From NCBI GenBank assembly GCA_045588655.1, contig JAZNEP010000049.1, forward strand, positions 1 through 64,000: a stretch of 64,000 bases of DNA. Reading direction: 5' to 3'. This document shows positions 53,712 through 62,768 of the stretch, piece by piece (the first letter of the stretch is position 1; the number at the start of each line of letters is the position of its first letter). Made by a program: the position numbers and the translations under genes. The notes below the pieces were generated by a model. It worked only from the letters and a program-made list of their open reading frames with translations. It did no database searches and was not told where the DNA came from. This stretch comes from SVFI01 sp045588655. Its GTDB lineage: Bacteria; Bacillota; Clostridia; Lachnospirales; Lachnospiraceae.

Positions 53712-54803
53712 ATGAAGAGAGTTAGTGTGGCCAATTTAGTCCCGGGTATGATCACCGCGGAAGATGTATATACATACGGTAATCAGCTTATCATTCCGAA
53801 GCACACCATTCTGAATGACAAAGCAATCACTCGACTGGAATTTTATTCTATCATGAGTGTTCGTGTAGAAGATCAGCCAGCCGAGCTTCCTGAGCCTGCC
53901 ATTTTACCAAGGGATGCGGACCAGTCCATTCCATATTCACAGCTGATTCAATCCAGCCCGGAATTCAAAAAATTTAAAGAAGACTACGATGAGTCGGTAA
54001 ATGAATTTAAAAACAGCATAAACGAAATCGTTGAAAAAGGAAGTGAAATCGATGTCCAGAAGGTCCTTGAGGACACCATGGATCTCTTCCATACAGACGG
54101 CAATACATTCAGCTTTTTTAATATGCTTCAAAACATGCGTCAATATGATGATTTGACTTATGCCCACTGCATTAATGTGGCGCTAATCAGTAATATTCTG
54201 GCCGGTTGGCTTCGACTACCGAAAGAGGATATTGAAATGGCTACTTTGTGTGGACTTTTCCACGATATCGGTAAGCTCGCCATCCCGGATCAAATTATCA
54301 AAAAACCTGCCAAATTGACTGACGAAGAATATGCGATTGTCAAAAAGCATACGATTGAAGGATATAATATACTAAAAAATCAAAACATCCATGACCACAT
54401 CAAAAATACAGCTCTCATGCACCACGAGCGATGTGACGGAACCGGTTATCCTTTGGGTATCGCTGCAGACCGCATTGATAAATTTGCAAAGATTATTTCT
54501 ATCGCGGATGTGTATGATGCCATGACAGCTGCACGCGTTTATCGCGGCCCGCTTTGTCCGTTTTCGGTAATTGAGATTTTTGAAAAAGAAGGCTTACAAA
54601 AATATGAAACAGAATATATTCTCTGTTTCCTTGAAAATGTGGTTCTTACCTACATGAATAATCGTGTTCGCCTCAGTAATGGATTAGAAGGTGATATTGT
54701 TTATATCAATCGCCAGATTCTTTCAAAACCAATGATTAAGTGCGGTGATGAGTTCATAGATTTATCTATCAACAAAGAACTTGTCATTTCGGAAATCATT
54801 TAA
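53712..54803 (+). CDS. HD-GYP domain protein (c-di-GMP phosphodiesterase)
   Basis: The 363-residue cytoplasmic protein probably hydrolyses c-di-GMP. The N-terminal ~130 residues form an adaptor region (with VSVANLVPGMITAEDVY) and the HD-GYP domain follows: HDIGK near 184-188, then HHERCDGTGYP near 237-247. No sensor or receiver domain is attached. AGGAG lies upstream with 11-nt spacing. It is the only long plus-strand gene in the middle of the window. Confidence 0.92.
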   Translation: MKRVSVANLVPGMITAEDVYTYGNQLIIPKHTILNDKAITRLEFYSIMSVRVEDQPAELPEPAILPRDADQSIPYSQLIQSSPEFKKFKEDYDESVNEFKNSINEIVEKGSEIDVQKVLEDTMDLFHTDGNTFSFFNMLQNMRQYDDLTYAHCINVALISNILAGWLRLPKEDIEMATLCGLFHDIGKLAIPDQIIKKPAKLTDEEYAIVKKHTIEGYNILKNQNIHDHIKNTALMHHERCDGTGYPLGIAADRIDKFAKIISIADVYDAMTAARVYRGPLCPFSVIEIFEKEGLQKYETEYILCFLENVVLTYMNNRVRLSNGLEGDIVYINRQILSKPMIKCGDEFIDLSINKELVISEII

Positions 54804-54857
54804 TCTGTTCCTTTGATCCGAGGACGGATATTCATAAACTTTTAGCGACTATCATAA

Positions 54858-54896
54858 AAGCTGCCGATGCATTCGCAACGGCAGCTTATTCTTTTA
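54858..54896. terminator. Bidirectional terminator between the HD-GYP gene and murA
   Basis: A 9-bp stem AAGCTGCCG/CGGCAGCTT with a 12-nt loop, flanked by T-rich sequence on the plus side (ATTCTTTT) and TTTTAT on the minus side. It serves two convergent genes. Confidence 0.85.
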
Positions 54897-54939
54897 CTTT
54901 TCTTATTTGAATCCTATTTTTATCATCTATCTCGCAGAA

Positions 54940-56232
54940 TCAACCGACTCTCAATCTAAATTTCTGCAATTCTCTCTCGCTTTGCACCTTTTCAATTAAT
55001 GCCCCAAGACCTCTTAGCTTCGCATCAAAATCTTCATATCCGCGTTCAATATAGACAATATCATCTACAATTGTAATTCCTTCCGCTGCCATGCCTGCTA
55101 TGACAAGTGCAGCTCCGGCACGAAGATCCGGTGCATTGATATGAGCACCTGTATATTTTTCAACACCGTCAATGATTGCGGTATTACCTTCTACCTTTAT
55201 CTCCGCTCCCATCTTGGCAAGCTCATCCACATACTTAAAGCGATTCTCAAAAATACTTTCCGTAACAATGCTTGTTCCTGCAGAAAGAGCAAGTGTCACT
55301 GCAATCTGCGGTTGCATATCCGTCGGAAATCCAGGATATGCGAGTGTCTTTACATGTGTATGTGTCAAAGGCTTAGCCGCAACGACCCTTACCTCGTCAT
55401 CCGACTCTTTTATCTCACAACCTATCTCCATCAATTTTGCGCTGATAGATTCGAGATGCTTCGGAATCACATTTTTCACTGTGACATCACCTTTTGTCGC
55501 AGCGGCAGCAAACATAAATGTTCCGGCCTCAATCTGGTCCGGAATAACAGAATATTCGGTACGATGAAGCTTCTCGACACCTCGAATACGAATCACATCC
55601 GTACCTGCTCCTTTGATATTCGCTCCCATACTATTTAAAAAGTTAGCAAGATCTACCACGTGTGGTTCCTTTGCCGCATTTTCAATAATCGTCTGTCCTT
55701 CTGCAAGCGCAGCAGCCATCATCACATTAATCGTGGCTCCTACTGTAACCACATCCATGTAGATATGGCTTCCTACAAGCCTCTCCGCCTCAGCAATAAT
55801 ACGTCCATGCGCAATACTTACTTTAGCTCCGAGCGCTTTAAATCCCTTAATATGCTGATCAATCGGACGACTTCCGATATTACATCCTCCCGGAAGTGCC
55901 ACCTCAGCTCTTTTATACTTTCCAAGCATCGCTCCCAACAGATAATAAGAAGCTCTGATCTTTTTAATATAGTCATTTTCCACGACCAAATCATGAATCG
56001 TAGATGCGTTTATCTTTACCGTATGACGATCGACACGTTCTACGTGGGCCCCAATACTCTCAATTGCCTGCAAGAGCACATTCGTATCACGCACGTCGGG
56101 CATATTCTCAACTACAACCGTTTCATCCGTCATCGTGGCCGCAGCAAGAATCGCCAGTGCAGCATTTTTAGCACCGCCAATCTCTACTTCACCAACGAGC
56201 GGATTTCCACCCTTGATAACATACTGTTCCAT
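54940..56232 (-). CDS. murA: UDP-N-acetylglucosamine 1-carboxyvinyltransferase
   Basis: The 430-residue enzyme starts peptidoglycan precursor synthesis. The active-site Cys near 116 lies in PGGCNIGSRPIDQH, so it should be fosfomycin-sensitive in principle. Lys of the N-terminal IGGAKNAAL is present. The start at 56232 has GAGGTG 4 nt upstream; the TTG at 56244 is less likely. Confidence 0.96.
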   Translation of the reverse strand: MEQYVIKGGNPLVGEVEIGGAKNAALAILAAATMTDETVVVENMPDVRDTNVLLQAIESIGAHVERVDRHTVKINASTIHDLVVENDYIKKIRASYYLLGAMLGKYKRAEVALPGGCNIGSRPIDQHIKGFKALGAKVSIAHGRIIAEAERLVGSHIYMDVVTVGATINVMMAAALAEGQTIIENAAKEPHVVDLANFLNSMGANIKGAGTDVIRIRGVEKLHRTEYSVIPDQIEAGTFMFAAAATKGDVTVKNVIPKHLESISAKLMEIGCEIKESDDEVRVVAAKPLTHTHVKTLAYPGFPTDMQPQIAVTLALSAGTSIVTESIFENRFKYVDELAKMGAEIKVEGNTAIIDGVEKYTGAHINAPDLRAGAALVIAGMAAEGITIVDDIVYIERGYEDFDAKLRGLGALIEKVQSERELQKFRLRVG

Positions 56233-56317
56233 TTTACACCTCAAATTAGTGTTATTTTGTGTATACTTTACTTATTATATACCATATCTATGGTTTTTGT
56301 AAATCTGTTAATTACTG

Positions 56318-57898
56318 CTAATTTAGATAATTGAGCGGGTTTACCTGCGAACCGCCAATCAACATTTCAAAGTGAACATGCGGACCACTACTTCTTCCGG
56401 TATTTCCGGACAGCGCAATTCTCTCTCCCTGTGCCACCCTATCACCCGCTTTTACCAGCACTTTGGATAGATGCGCATATCTGGTCTGTCTGCCATCCGC
56501 ATGGTTAATATATACCACATAACCGTAACCACTTCCCCATCCGGCTCTCGCTACTGTACCTGCACTTGATGCAACTACGGTTGTTCCGATTGGTGTTGCC
56601 CAATCGACACCTTTGTGATACGTAGAGGCCCCACGTACCGGTGCACTACGACGTCCAAACTGTGAAGAAAGTCGTCCTCCTGAAATTGGTTTAATATAAG
56701 TAGGCGGAATTTTTGTTCCTATTTCTATAATCTTCGGAACCGCAGCAATCGTCACTTCCTCTTTCAAAATCTCCGTGTCGATTTCTTTCTCGTTGTGATA
56801 CGTCTTTACTGCTGCTATTTTGTGGTGTCCTGCTGATGGTTGTTGGCGAACAACCGAATCGGTTGTATACCAATCATCATTATAAATATACTCTATTTCC
56901 GCTTCATAGTCTTCCTCAATATAGATTTCCTCTTGTCTGTAAATAGCCAGTTCCGGTTCCGGAGCTGTAATAATCAATTCTTCTCCAACTCGAATCGTTG
57001 AATTTTCATTTTCCAAGGAATCATTTAATTCAATAATTTTCTCGAGCGGTATATCGTTACTTAATGAAATCTCTGAAAGCGTGTCCCCGGATTGCACTTC
57101 GTATATTTTTTGTACATCCTGCAATTCGGTCACCAGATGGATTGCTTCCTCCAAAGGTGTAATCTCATCTTTGGTTAGGTACGACTCAACAATCTCTACT
57201 TTATCCTCATATGCGAGTTCTGTCAATCCATAATTAAAATCATCGAACGTCTTCTCTTTTGCAGCTTCGATACCCGACAGCATTTTCGTCAATTCCGCCG
57301 CTACACCGGCTTCGAGTTCTGCTTCCTTTTCCAGTGCCGTCTCCTGCTTCTTCTCTTCCTTACTCTCAGCTACCGCTGTCAGCACATTAATCTCTCTGTC
57401 CTGATCCGGTCCAAGTGCTACAATATATTCCCGAGACTGCTGGTACTTATCAAGCGCAGCCTGAAGCACCTCCTTAACCTCATCAATACTACTTACATTT
57501 ACCATGAGCTGATTCACTTTGATGGTAAACGCCGGCTGTCTTGCTTCAACATGGTCTTTCTCCAAAACATCCTGCATGGACTTTAAAAGATCTTCTCTCT
57601 CCGTAAACTGCTCAAAATATTCCTGACGACCACACACTTCCAATTCTGCCTTTGCAAAAAACAACGTTTCCTGTTGACTTGCAACGTTTCTTCTTGCTTC
57701 CCACAACAGTTTATCCGCTTCTGCTTCTTCTGATACGGTACCAACCAACGTTCCGTTTAAGTAAATCTCAAATACATTGTCCCCGTCTTTTTCTATCTTT
57801 GTATAAGAAGGCAACAAAAAAAAGCTTACGATGAAAATCAAAGCAACTATCTTCAAATATGTAATTTTCATATGTCCAGTATACTTTGTTATCTTCAT
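56318..57898 (-). CDS. M23 peptidase with LysM and G5 domains
   Basis: The 526-residue protein is exported or membrane-anchored by an N-terminal helix (about 12-30). It then has a charged helical region, a LysM domain (about 270-315, YEVQSGDTLSEISLSNDIPLE in essence), a G5-type region (about 330-395), and a C-terminal M23 (LytM) zinc peptidase with HKGVDW near 426 and HVHFE near 507. It probably remodels peptidoglycan. The start may be 57898 or 57871; neither has a strong ribosome binding site. Confidence 0.92.
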   Translation of the reverse strand: MKITKYTGHMKITYLKIVALIFIVSFFLLPSYTKIEKDGDNVFEIYLNGTLVGTVSEEAEADKLLWEARRNVASQQETLFFAKAELEVCGRQEYFEQFTEREDLLKSMQDVLEKDHVEARQPAFTIKVNQLMVNVSSIDEVKEVLQAALDKYQQSREYIVALGPDQDREINVLTAVAESKEEKKQETALEKEAELEAGVAAELTKMLSGIEAAKEKTFDDFNYGLTELAYEDKVEIVESYLTKDEITPLEEAIHLVTELQDVQKIYEVQSGDTLSEISLSNDIPLEKIIELNDSLENENSTIRVGEELIITAPEPELAIYRQEEIYIEEDYEAEIEYIYNDDWYTTDSVVRQQPSAGHHKIAAVKTYHNEKEIDTEILKEEVTIAAVPKIIEIGTKIPPTYIKPISGGRLSSQFGRRSAPVRGASTYHKGVDWATPIGTTVVASSAGTVARAGWGSGYGYVVYINHADGRQTRYAHLSKVLVKAGDRVAQGERIALSGNTGRSSGPHVHFEMLIGGSQVNPLNYLN

Positions 57899-57905
57899 GG
57901 ATTAA

Positions 57906-58487
57906 TTATTTACCTTTTGGGCTCTCCTGTTTTTTTACGCTATAACCAAATTTTCCGAGTGGCTCTCCCATTGAAAAATACGTTCCATGCGAATACGCAA
58001 TAAGATCCGCCTTATCCAAATGAAATGTTTGTTTCTCATCCATATATGCATCATCTACGCTGACTGCGACCACTTCAGCAAGAAACATATCATGAGATCC
58101 AAGTTCCATTCGTTGCTTTACTACACACTCAATGGCCACAGGGCTTTCCGCAATTCGCGGTGCACCCACTACCTTCCCCGGTAACGGTGTCAAATTCATT
58201 TCTTTAAATTTATCCACATCCCTGCCACTTTTTACGCCGCAATAGTCGGTCGCATACACTAAATTCTCTGTTGTAAGATTGATGACAAACTCTCCTGTCT
58301 CACATATCATTCCGTGTGAATAACGTTCTGGTCTTACCGAAATCGATACCATCGGCGGATTCGTACAGACAGTCCCTGCCCATGCAACGGTAAAAACATT
58401 TTGCTTTCCATTTTTATCTGCCACGCTGACCAGCACCGCCGGCAGCGGATATAACATATTTCCCGGCTTGAAATCTATTTTTGCCAT
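57906..58487 (-). CDS. Flavin reductase-like (flavoredoxin) protein
   Basis: The 193-residue FMN-binding split-barrel protein has NMLYPLPAVLVSVAD, TVAWAGTVCTNPPMVSISVRP and GEFVINL, the normal family pattern. It may reduce flavins or transfer electrons; the partner is not in the window. It ends 8 bp before the M23 gene start and is preceded by GGAGA. Confidence 0.9.
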   Translation of the reverse strand: MAKIDFKPGNMLYPLPAVLVSVADKNGKQNVFTVAWAGTVCTNPPMVSISVRPERYSHGMICETGEFVINLTTENLVYATDYCGVKSGRDVDKFKEMNLTPLPGKVVGAPRIAESPVAIECVVKQRMELGSHDMFLAEVVAVSVDDAYMDEKQTFHLDKADLIAYSHGTYFSMGEPLGKFGYSVKKQESPKGK

Positions 58488-58521
58488 AATATTCGTTTTC
58501 TCCTGTTATCTATCATAAATC

Positions 58522-59385
58522 CTAAAAAATCCCAAACATCTGCAGCAACTGCACTACCAAAGAAGCTCCCGATAGCAGAATTGCAAAGACAATCAGCCCC
58601 TTCGTTCCCTTGGTTTTTTCCATTTCTTTTTCTATCTGATCCATGTGATCATTCAAATCACGTGTTTTCGCACTAAGCTGCTCCATAAGCACAGCCTGCA
58701 CATTTCGATACACTTTCACATCTTCTTTATGCACATAATCTTCGATATGTTTCTGCACTTCATCCATATATAATCGGATATTTACAATCATTTCCTTGAT
58801 TTGTTTCGCTGATTCCTGTTGCTCATTGACCTGATCTGTAAACACCTTTGACTGCTCTGTCATTTGTGCTGTAATCACATCTAAAACTGCTTTTTCTTCT
58901 TTCGCATCTCTTATTTCTTCTGATAGAACCTGTTCCAGATTTCGGATTGCACTCTCCACAATACGATGATTGGTATCATTCCCAAGCTCCACGCGACTTA
59001 ACATCGCCTCTACCTGGCTCAGCGAAGCTTCCAGACGATAAGCTGCATCTTCCACCGCCTTTTTGGTCTCCCCTGTGGTCTCATCCATTTTACCTGTAAG
59101 ACGTAGCAAATCTTCCTGACTAAGTGCATTTTCATCGTTTTGAGGCAGTGCCTGTTGTGCTTCATATGACTCCAGCTGCTCAATGCTGCATGCTGCCATC
59201 TGGGATACCTGCTCAGAAACTTCTATCGTCTTTAAATTCAGACGTCTGATTTCCTGCATAATTTTATCGTATTCATCCATTTGCTCTCTCAATCTTTGAT
59301 TTTCTCTGGCTTCCGCCTCACCATTCGCCTGAATGATTTCACCCGCATTAAAACGTTTTGCCAGTTTGTCCATAAAATTATCCAT
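58522..59385 (-). CDS. Coiled-coil protein with C-terminal membrane anchor, unknown function
   Basis: The 287-residue protein is almost entirely helical: long coiled-coil stretches from about 20 to 255 and a single membrane helix at about 264-284 (GLIVFAILLSGASLVVQLL). It resembles tail-anchored scaffold proteins but no family is recognised. GGAGG lies upstream of the ATG. It faces the flavin reductase gene, 34 bp away. Confidence 0.8.
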   Translation of the reverse strand: MDNFMDKLAKRFNAGEIIQANGEAEARENQRLREQMDEYDKIMQEIRRLNLKTIEVSEQVSQMAACSIEQLESYEAQQALPQNDENALSQEDLLRLTGKMDETTGETKKAVEDAAYRLEASLSQVEAMLSRVELGNDTNHRIVESAIRNLEQVLSEEIRDAKEEKAVLDVITAQMTEQSKVFTDQVNEQQESAKQIKEMIVNIRLYMDEVQKHIEDYVHKEDVKVYRNVQAVLMEQLSAKTRDLNDHMDQIEKEMEKTKGTKGLIVFAILLSGASLVVQLLQMFGIF

Positions 59386-59589
59386 GAAATCCCTCCGTTC
59401 TGTATCACACGAAAATTTTTACGCATTCTAAAATATTGTATCACTATTCTTTGCGATTTACAACCGTCCCGTTTTTTGTGCATTTTTTATATTTTTTTCT
59501 ACTATACCACTTGCATTTTGTTCATATTTACCGATATTTCACACCGTGTTCATAGTTTATTCACATTTAACTGCTATACTTTAAATATC

Positions 59590-59690
59590 AAAAAACAGAG
59601 CCGAATTTCACTTTTGATAAATTTTTTCATAATAGCCGCGGAGCCGAAAGGTTTCGCGGCACTCCTCATTTTTAGGCCAATTATTTTAGG
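59590..59690. other. Palindrome-rich intergenic element
   Basis: The 361-bp gap 59386-59746 contains no gene. It holds an ATCAAAA/TTTTGAT pair flanking AGAGCCGAA, then GCCGCG/CGCGGC enclosing GAGCCGAAAGG, so AGCCGAA is repeated inside two stem-loops. I recognise no known riboswitch. It could be a small RNA, a leader of the coiled-coil gene or a protein-binding site; the rest of the gap is A/T-rich with nothing visible. Confidence 0.4.
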
Positions 59691-59703
59691 CGAGTAATAT
59701 AAG

Positions 59704-59731
59704 AAAAAGTGCTGATGTTCATCAGCACTTT
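59704..59731. terminator. Terminator of the alarmone synthetase gene
   Basis: A perfect 12-bp stem (AAAGTGCTGATG/CATCAGCACTTT) with a 2-nt loop is followed on the minus strand by TTTTTC. It lies 15 nt after the stop codon and may also stop plus-strand transcripts. Confidence 0.88.
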
Positions 59732-59746
59732 CAACTTGTCTCATCA

Positions 59747-60415
59747 TTATTCTTCAATATCTTCCATCACATCTACATCATGGTCATTACTTAAAGCCTG
59801 TACTTCATCATTTAACGACAACATTCTCGCATCCAAATCTGAAACCATCATAGCACACTCGACCAATTCCTTTTTAATGTGCTCTGGGGCATTTCCTTCA
59901 AATTTGTAATAAATCTTATGCTCCAGACTTGCCCAAAAATCCATTGCAACCGTACGTATCTGAATTTCTACTTTTGCATCCACAATACGGTCGGAAAGAA
60001 AAATAGGTACTGTCACGATTAAATGATAACTCTTATATCCACTCGCTTTCGGATTTAAAATGTAATCCTTCACTGAGCATACTTTGATATCACTCTGATT
60101 AATGAGCATCTCTGCGATTTGATAAATATCTGATGTAAAGGAACAAATCACTCGGATACCTGCAATATCATTTACATATTTTACCATATTTTCTATGGTC
60201 GATTCATAACCGTGTTTTTTTAATTTTTTTACAATACTTTCCGGAGATTTCATACGAGACTTAATATGCTCAATCGGATTATATTTATGTACATGATGAA
60301 ATTCATCATTTAAAATCTCAAGCTTCGTTCCTATCTCCTTTAATGCTGAATTATATACAAGCTGAACCTCTTTCCAGCTGTCTATATCATTTCGCGTGTC
60401 CGGCACAAATTCCAT
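59747..60415 (-). CDS. Small alarmone synthetase (RelA/SpoT domain)
   Basis: The 222-residue cytoplasmic enzyme makes (p)ppGpp. It has the synthetase core only: IKSRMKSPESIVKKLKKHG, DIAGIRVICSF, NPKASGYKSYHLI and VEIQIRTVAMDFWASLEHKIYYK, as in RelQ/YjbM. No hydrolase or regulatory TGS/ACT domain is present. It stands alone with a terminator after it. Confidence 0.94.
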   Translation of the reverse strand: MEFVPDTRNDIDSWKEVQLVYNSALKEIGTKLEILNDEFHHVHKYNPIEHIKSRMKSPESIVKKLKKHGYESTIENMVKYVNDIAGIRVICSFTSDIYQIAEMLINQSDIKVCSVKDYILNPKASGYKSYHLIVTVPIFLSDRIVDAKVEIQIRTVAMDFWASLEHKIYYKFEGNAPEHIKKELVECAMMVSDLDARMLSLNDEVQALSNDHDVDVMEDIEE

Positions 60416-60500
60416 AGCTAGCCACCATCTTTCTGTAATTTACAATTTCTTTTTATATTTTATCATATATTCTTGTATAATTGTACAATTTTACTAATTT

Positions 60501-60776
60501 TTAATAAAAATCATCTTCTTCTATCACATGAATTTCCAAATAGTCAAACTCGATTGTCTCAATAAAGTTGTCCTGATAAAATCTTGCGCGATTGTGCTGT
60601 TGAAATTCACGTACTGTATTATCCAGCCAAAGTGGTTTCCCAAGATCAAATTCATATGTTACTTTGTCTATCGCAGCGAACACTTTTTGTGTTCTGCGCT
60701 GCTTGCTGTCGTCACAGATGACGGTATCACGAATCATACGGTTATCTTTCCAGATTTTCGCCCATAAACGGAACAT
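60501..60776 (-). CDS. Small conserved-looking protein, unknown function
   Basis: The 91-residue protein (MFRLWAKIWKDNRMIRDTVI...) has a basic N-terminus and an acidic C-terminus (EIHVIEEDDFY). GAGGTGG lies 5 nt before the ATG at 60776. No family is recognised. It lies divergent from the hemolysin III gene with promoter-like sequences between. Confidence 0.72.
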   Translation of the reverse strand: MFRLWAKIWKDNRMIRDTVICDDSKQRRTQKVFAAIDKVTYEFDLGKPLWLDNTVREFQQHNRARFYQDNFIETIEFDYLEIHVIEEDDFY

Positions 60777-60862
60777 CTTTACCACCTCTTTCTAAACACT
60801 TTTTCAGTTTAATGGAATTTTTGTACATATTCAAGAAAAAAATGAAAAGACTAATTTCAAAG

Positions 60863-60891
60863 TTGACAACAAATATGTCATGATGTAATAT
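60863..60891 (+). promoter_or_regulatory. Promoter of the hemolysin III gene
   Basis: Perfect TTGACA (60863-60868), a 17-bp spacer and TAATAT (60886-60891). It is 55 bp before the start codon. A weaker minus-strand promoter for the 91-residue gene may overlap this gap. Confidence 0.78.
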
Positions 60892-60945
60892 CAAATATAT
60901 ATCATGTAGTTTTTAATACTACTTGTTGTATCTAGGAGGTTGTAT

Positions 60946-61599
60946 ATGCAAATCACTTTACGAGAACCAGGAAGCGCGCTCACCCATTTTATTGCCATGA
61001 CATTAACGGTGGGCGGCTCCATTCCACTTTTGATAAAAGCATCTGAATACGGAACGCTTTGCCTTATTGCAATGATTATTTTTATCTCCAGTATGATTTT
61101 ACTGTATGGCGCAAGCGCTACGTATCATTCGGTAAATGTTCCTGCTGCACTACTCAAGATTTATCGCAAAATCGACCACGCAATGATTTTTGTCCTGATT
61201 GCAGGATCCTATACACCGGTGTGTCTTCTTGTGCTCAGTCCCTCCAGCGGTTATCCGTTACTCATCGCTGTATGGAGCTTTGCCGTTGTTGGTATTTCAG
61301 TAAAATTACTGTGGATTAACTGTCCGAAATGGTTTTCTTCCATTATATACATTGCCATGGGATGGCTCTGTGTCTTTGTGTTTAGTCCGATTTTGAACAG
61401 TATTCAGGGACCGGCTTTTGGTTGGCTGCTTTCCGGCGGAATCATCTATACCATCGGCGGTATCATTTATGCACTGAAATTAAAACCGTTTAACTCACGA
61501 CATAAAAATTTCGGTTCGCATGAAATCTTTCATCTGTTTGTGATGGCCGGAAGTCTTTGCCATTATATTTTTATGTATCAATATGTTATCGGGATGTAA
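60946..61599 (+). CDS. Hemolysin III/PAQR-family membrane protein
   Basis: The 217-residue protein has seven membrane helices and the family motifs YGASATYHS near 64, KIDHAMIFVLIAGSYTP near 86-102, and SHEIFHLFVMAGSLCHY near 193-209, including the metal-binding His residues. The cellular role in bacteria is not established. AGGAGG lies 6 nt before the ATG; the upstream TTG of the longer frame overlaps this site. Confidence 0.92.
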   Translation: MQITLREPGSALTHFIAMTLTVGGSIPLLIKASEYGTLCLIAMIIFISSMILLYGASATYHSVNVPAALLKIYRKIDHAMIFVLIAGSYTPVCLLVLSPSSGYPLLIAVWSFAVVGISVKLLWINCPKWFSSIIYIAMGWLCVFVFSPILNSIQGPAFGWLLSGGIIYTIGGIIYALKLKPFNSRHKNFGSHEIFHLFVMAGSLCHYIFMYQYVIGM

Positions 61600-61664
61600 T
61601 ATTATGATTCTTTGATTCATATATTTCATTTATACTACATTTCATATTATCGAATCACAAATAT

Positions 61665-61717
61665 AGAGGTGTAAAAATTGATTGGTTTCAACACAATTCT
61701 TACACCTCTCCTTTTTT
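61665..61717. terminator. Bidirectional terminator between the hemolysin III gene and galE
   Basis: A 10-bp stem AGAGGTGTAA/TTACACCTCT with an inner CAATT/AATTG pairing and a T-run on the plus strand (CCTTTTTT). It lies between two convergent genes and ends at the galE stop. Confidence 0.85.
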
Positions 61718-62734
61718 CTAGTCCTCAAATCCATTCGGATTGTTTTTTTGCCATCTCCATGCGTCTTCACACATTTCTTTAATTCCTCGCTCAGCTACCC
61801 AACCAAGTTCTTCCTTTGCCAAGGAAGCATCTGCATAGTTGGTCGCGATATCGCCTGCCCTGCGCGGTTTAATCTCGTACGGAACCTTTGCATCTGTTGC
61901 TGCCTCAAAATTTTTCACAATATCAAGGACGCTGTATCCGGTTCCCGTTCCAAGATTGTAAATTTTCAATCCCGGATTTTCTTTGATTTTCTCAATAGAT
62001 TTCACATGGCCGATTGCAAGATCCACAACATGGATGTAGTCTCTTACACCTGTGCCATCCGGAGTATCGTAGTCATCCCCAAACACACCCAGACATTTTA
62101 GTTTGCCTACTGCAACCTGTGTCACATATGGCATCAAGTTATTTGGAATTCCGTTTGGATTCTCACCAATCTTACCACTCTTATGCGCTCCAATCGGATT
62201 GAAATAGCGAAGCAAGATTACATTCCACTGCGGATCTGCCTTTTGGATATCCATCAGTATCTGCTCTAACATACTCTTCGTATGTCCGTACGGATTGGTA
62301 ATTTCACCTTTTGGACATTTTTCCGTTACCGGAATTTCCGCCGGCGTACCATATACAGTCGCCGAAGAAGAGAAGATAATGTTTTTCACTCCATGCTTTT
62401 TCATCACGTTAAACAATATCAGTGAACCTGTGATGTTATTGTGATAATACTCCCAAGGCTTTTGTACAGATTCTCCGACCGCCTTTAATCCTGCAAAATG
62501 AATTACACTGTCAATTTTGTTTTCTTCAAAAATCTTATCCAAAGCCGCTTCATCCAAAATGTCGGCTTTATAAAAAGTAACCGGTTTACCAGTAATTTCT
62601 TCTACTCGCTCCAGAGATTTGACACTCGAATTACTAAGGTTATCCACCACTACTACGTCATACCCTGCAGTTTGTAATTCCACTACCGTGTGGCTTCCGA
62701 TAAATCCGGTACCACCTGTAACTAATACTGCCAT
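61718..62734 (-). CDS. galE: UDP-glucose 4-epimerase
   Basis: The 338-residue SDR enzyme interconverts UDP-glucose and UDP-galactose. It has VTGGTGFIGSHTVVEL at the N-terminus, SSSATVYG with the catalytic Ser near 125, and NPYGHTKSMLEQ with the Tyr-Lys pair near 149-153. It follows a UDP-sugar pyrophosphorylase gene after 34 bp, so the two form a nucleotide-sugar pair. Confidence 0.96.
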   Translation of the reverse strand: MAVLVTGGTGFIGSHTVVELQTAGYDVVVVDNLSNSSVKSLERVEEITGKPVTFYKADILDEAALDKIFEENKIDSVIHFAGLKAVGESVQKPWEYYHNNITGSLILFNVMKKHGVKNIIFSSSATVYGTPAEIPVTEKCPKGEITNPYGHTKSMLEQILMDIQKADPQWNVILLRYFNPIGAHKSGKIGENPNGIPNNLMPYVTQVAVGKLKCLGVFGDDYDTPDGTGVRDYIHVVDLAIGHVKSIEKIKENPGLKIYNLGTGTGYSVLDIVKNFEAATDAKVPYEIKPRRAGDIATNYADASLAKEELGWVAERGIKEMCEDAWRWQKNNPNGFED

Positions 62735-62768
62735 TCTTCCTCCTTACTTCTCTCTTTATCCAAAGTTG

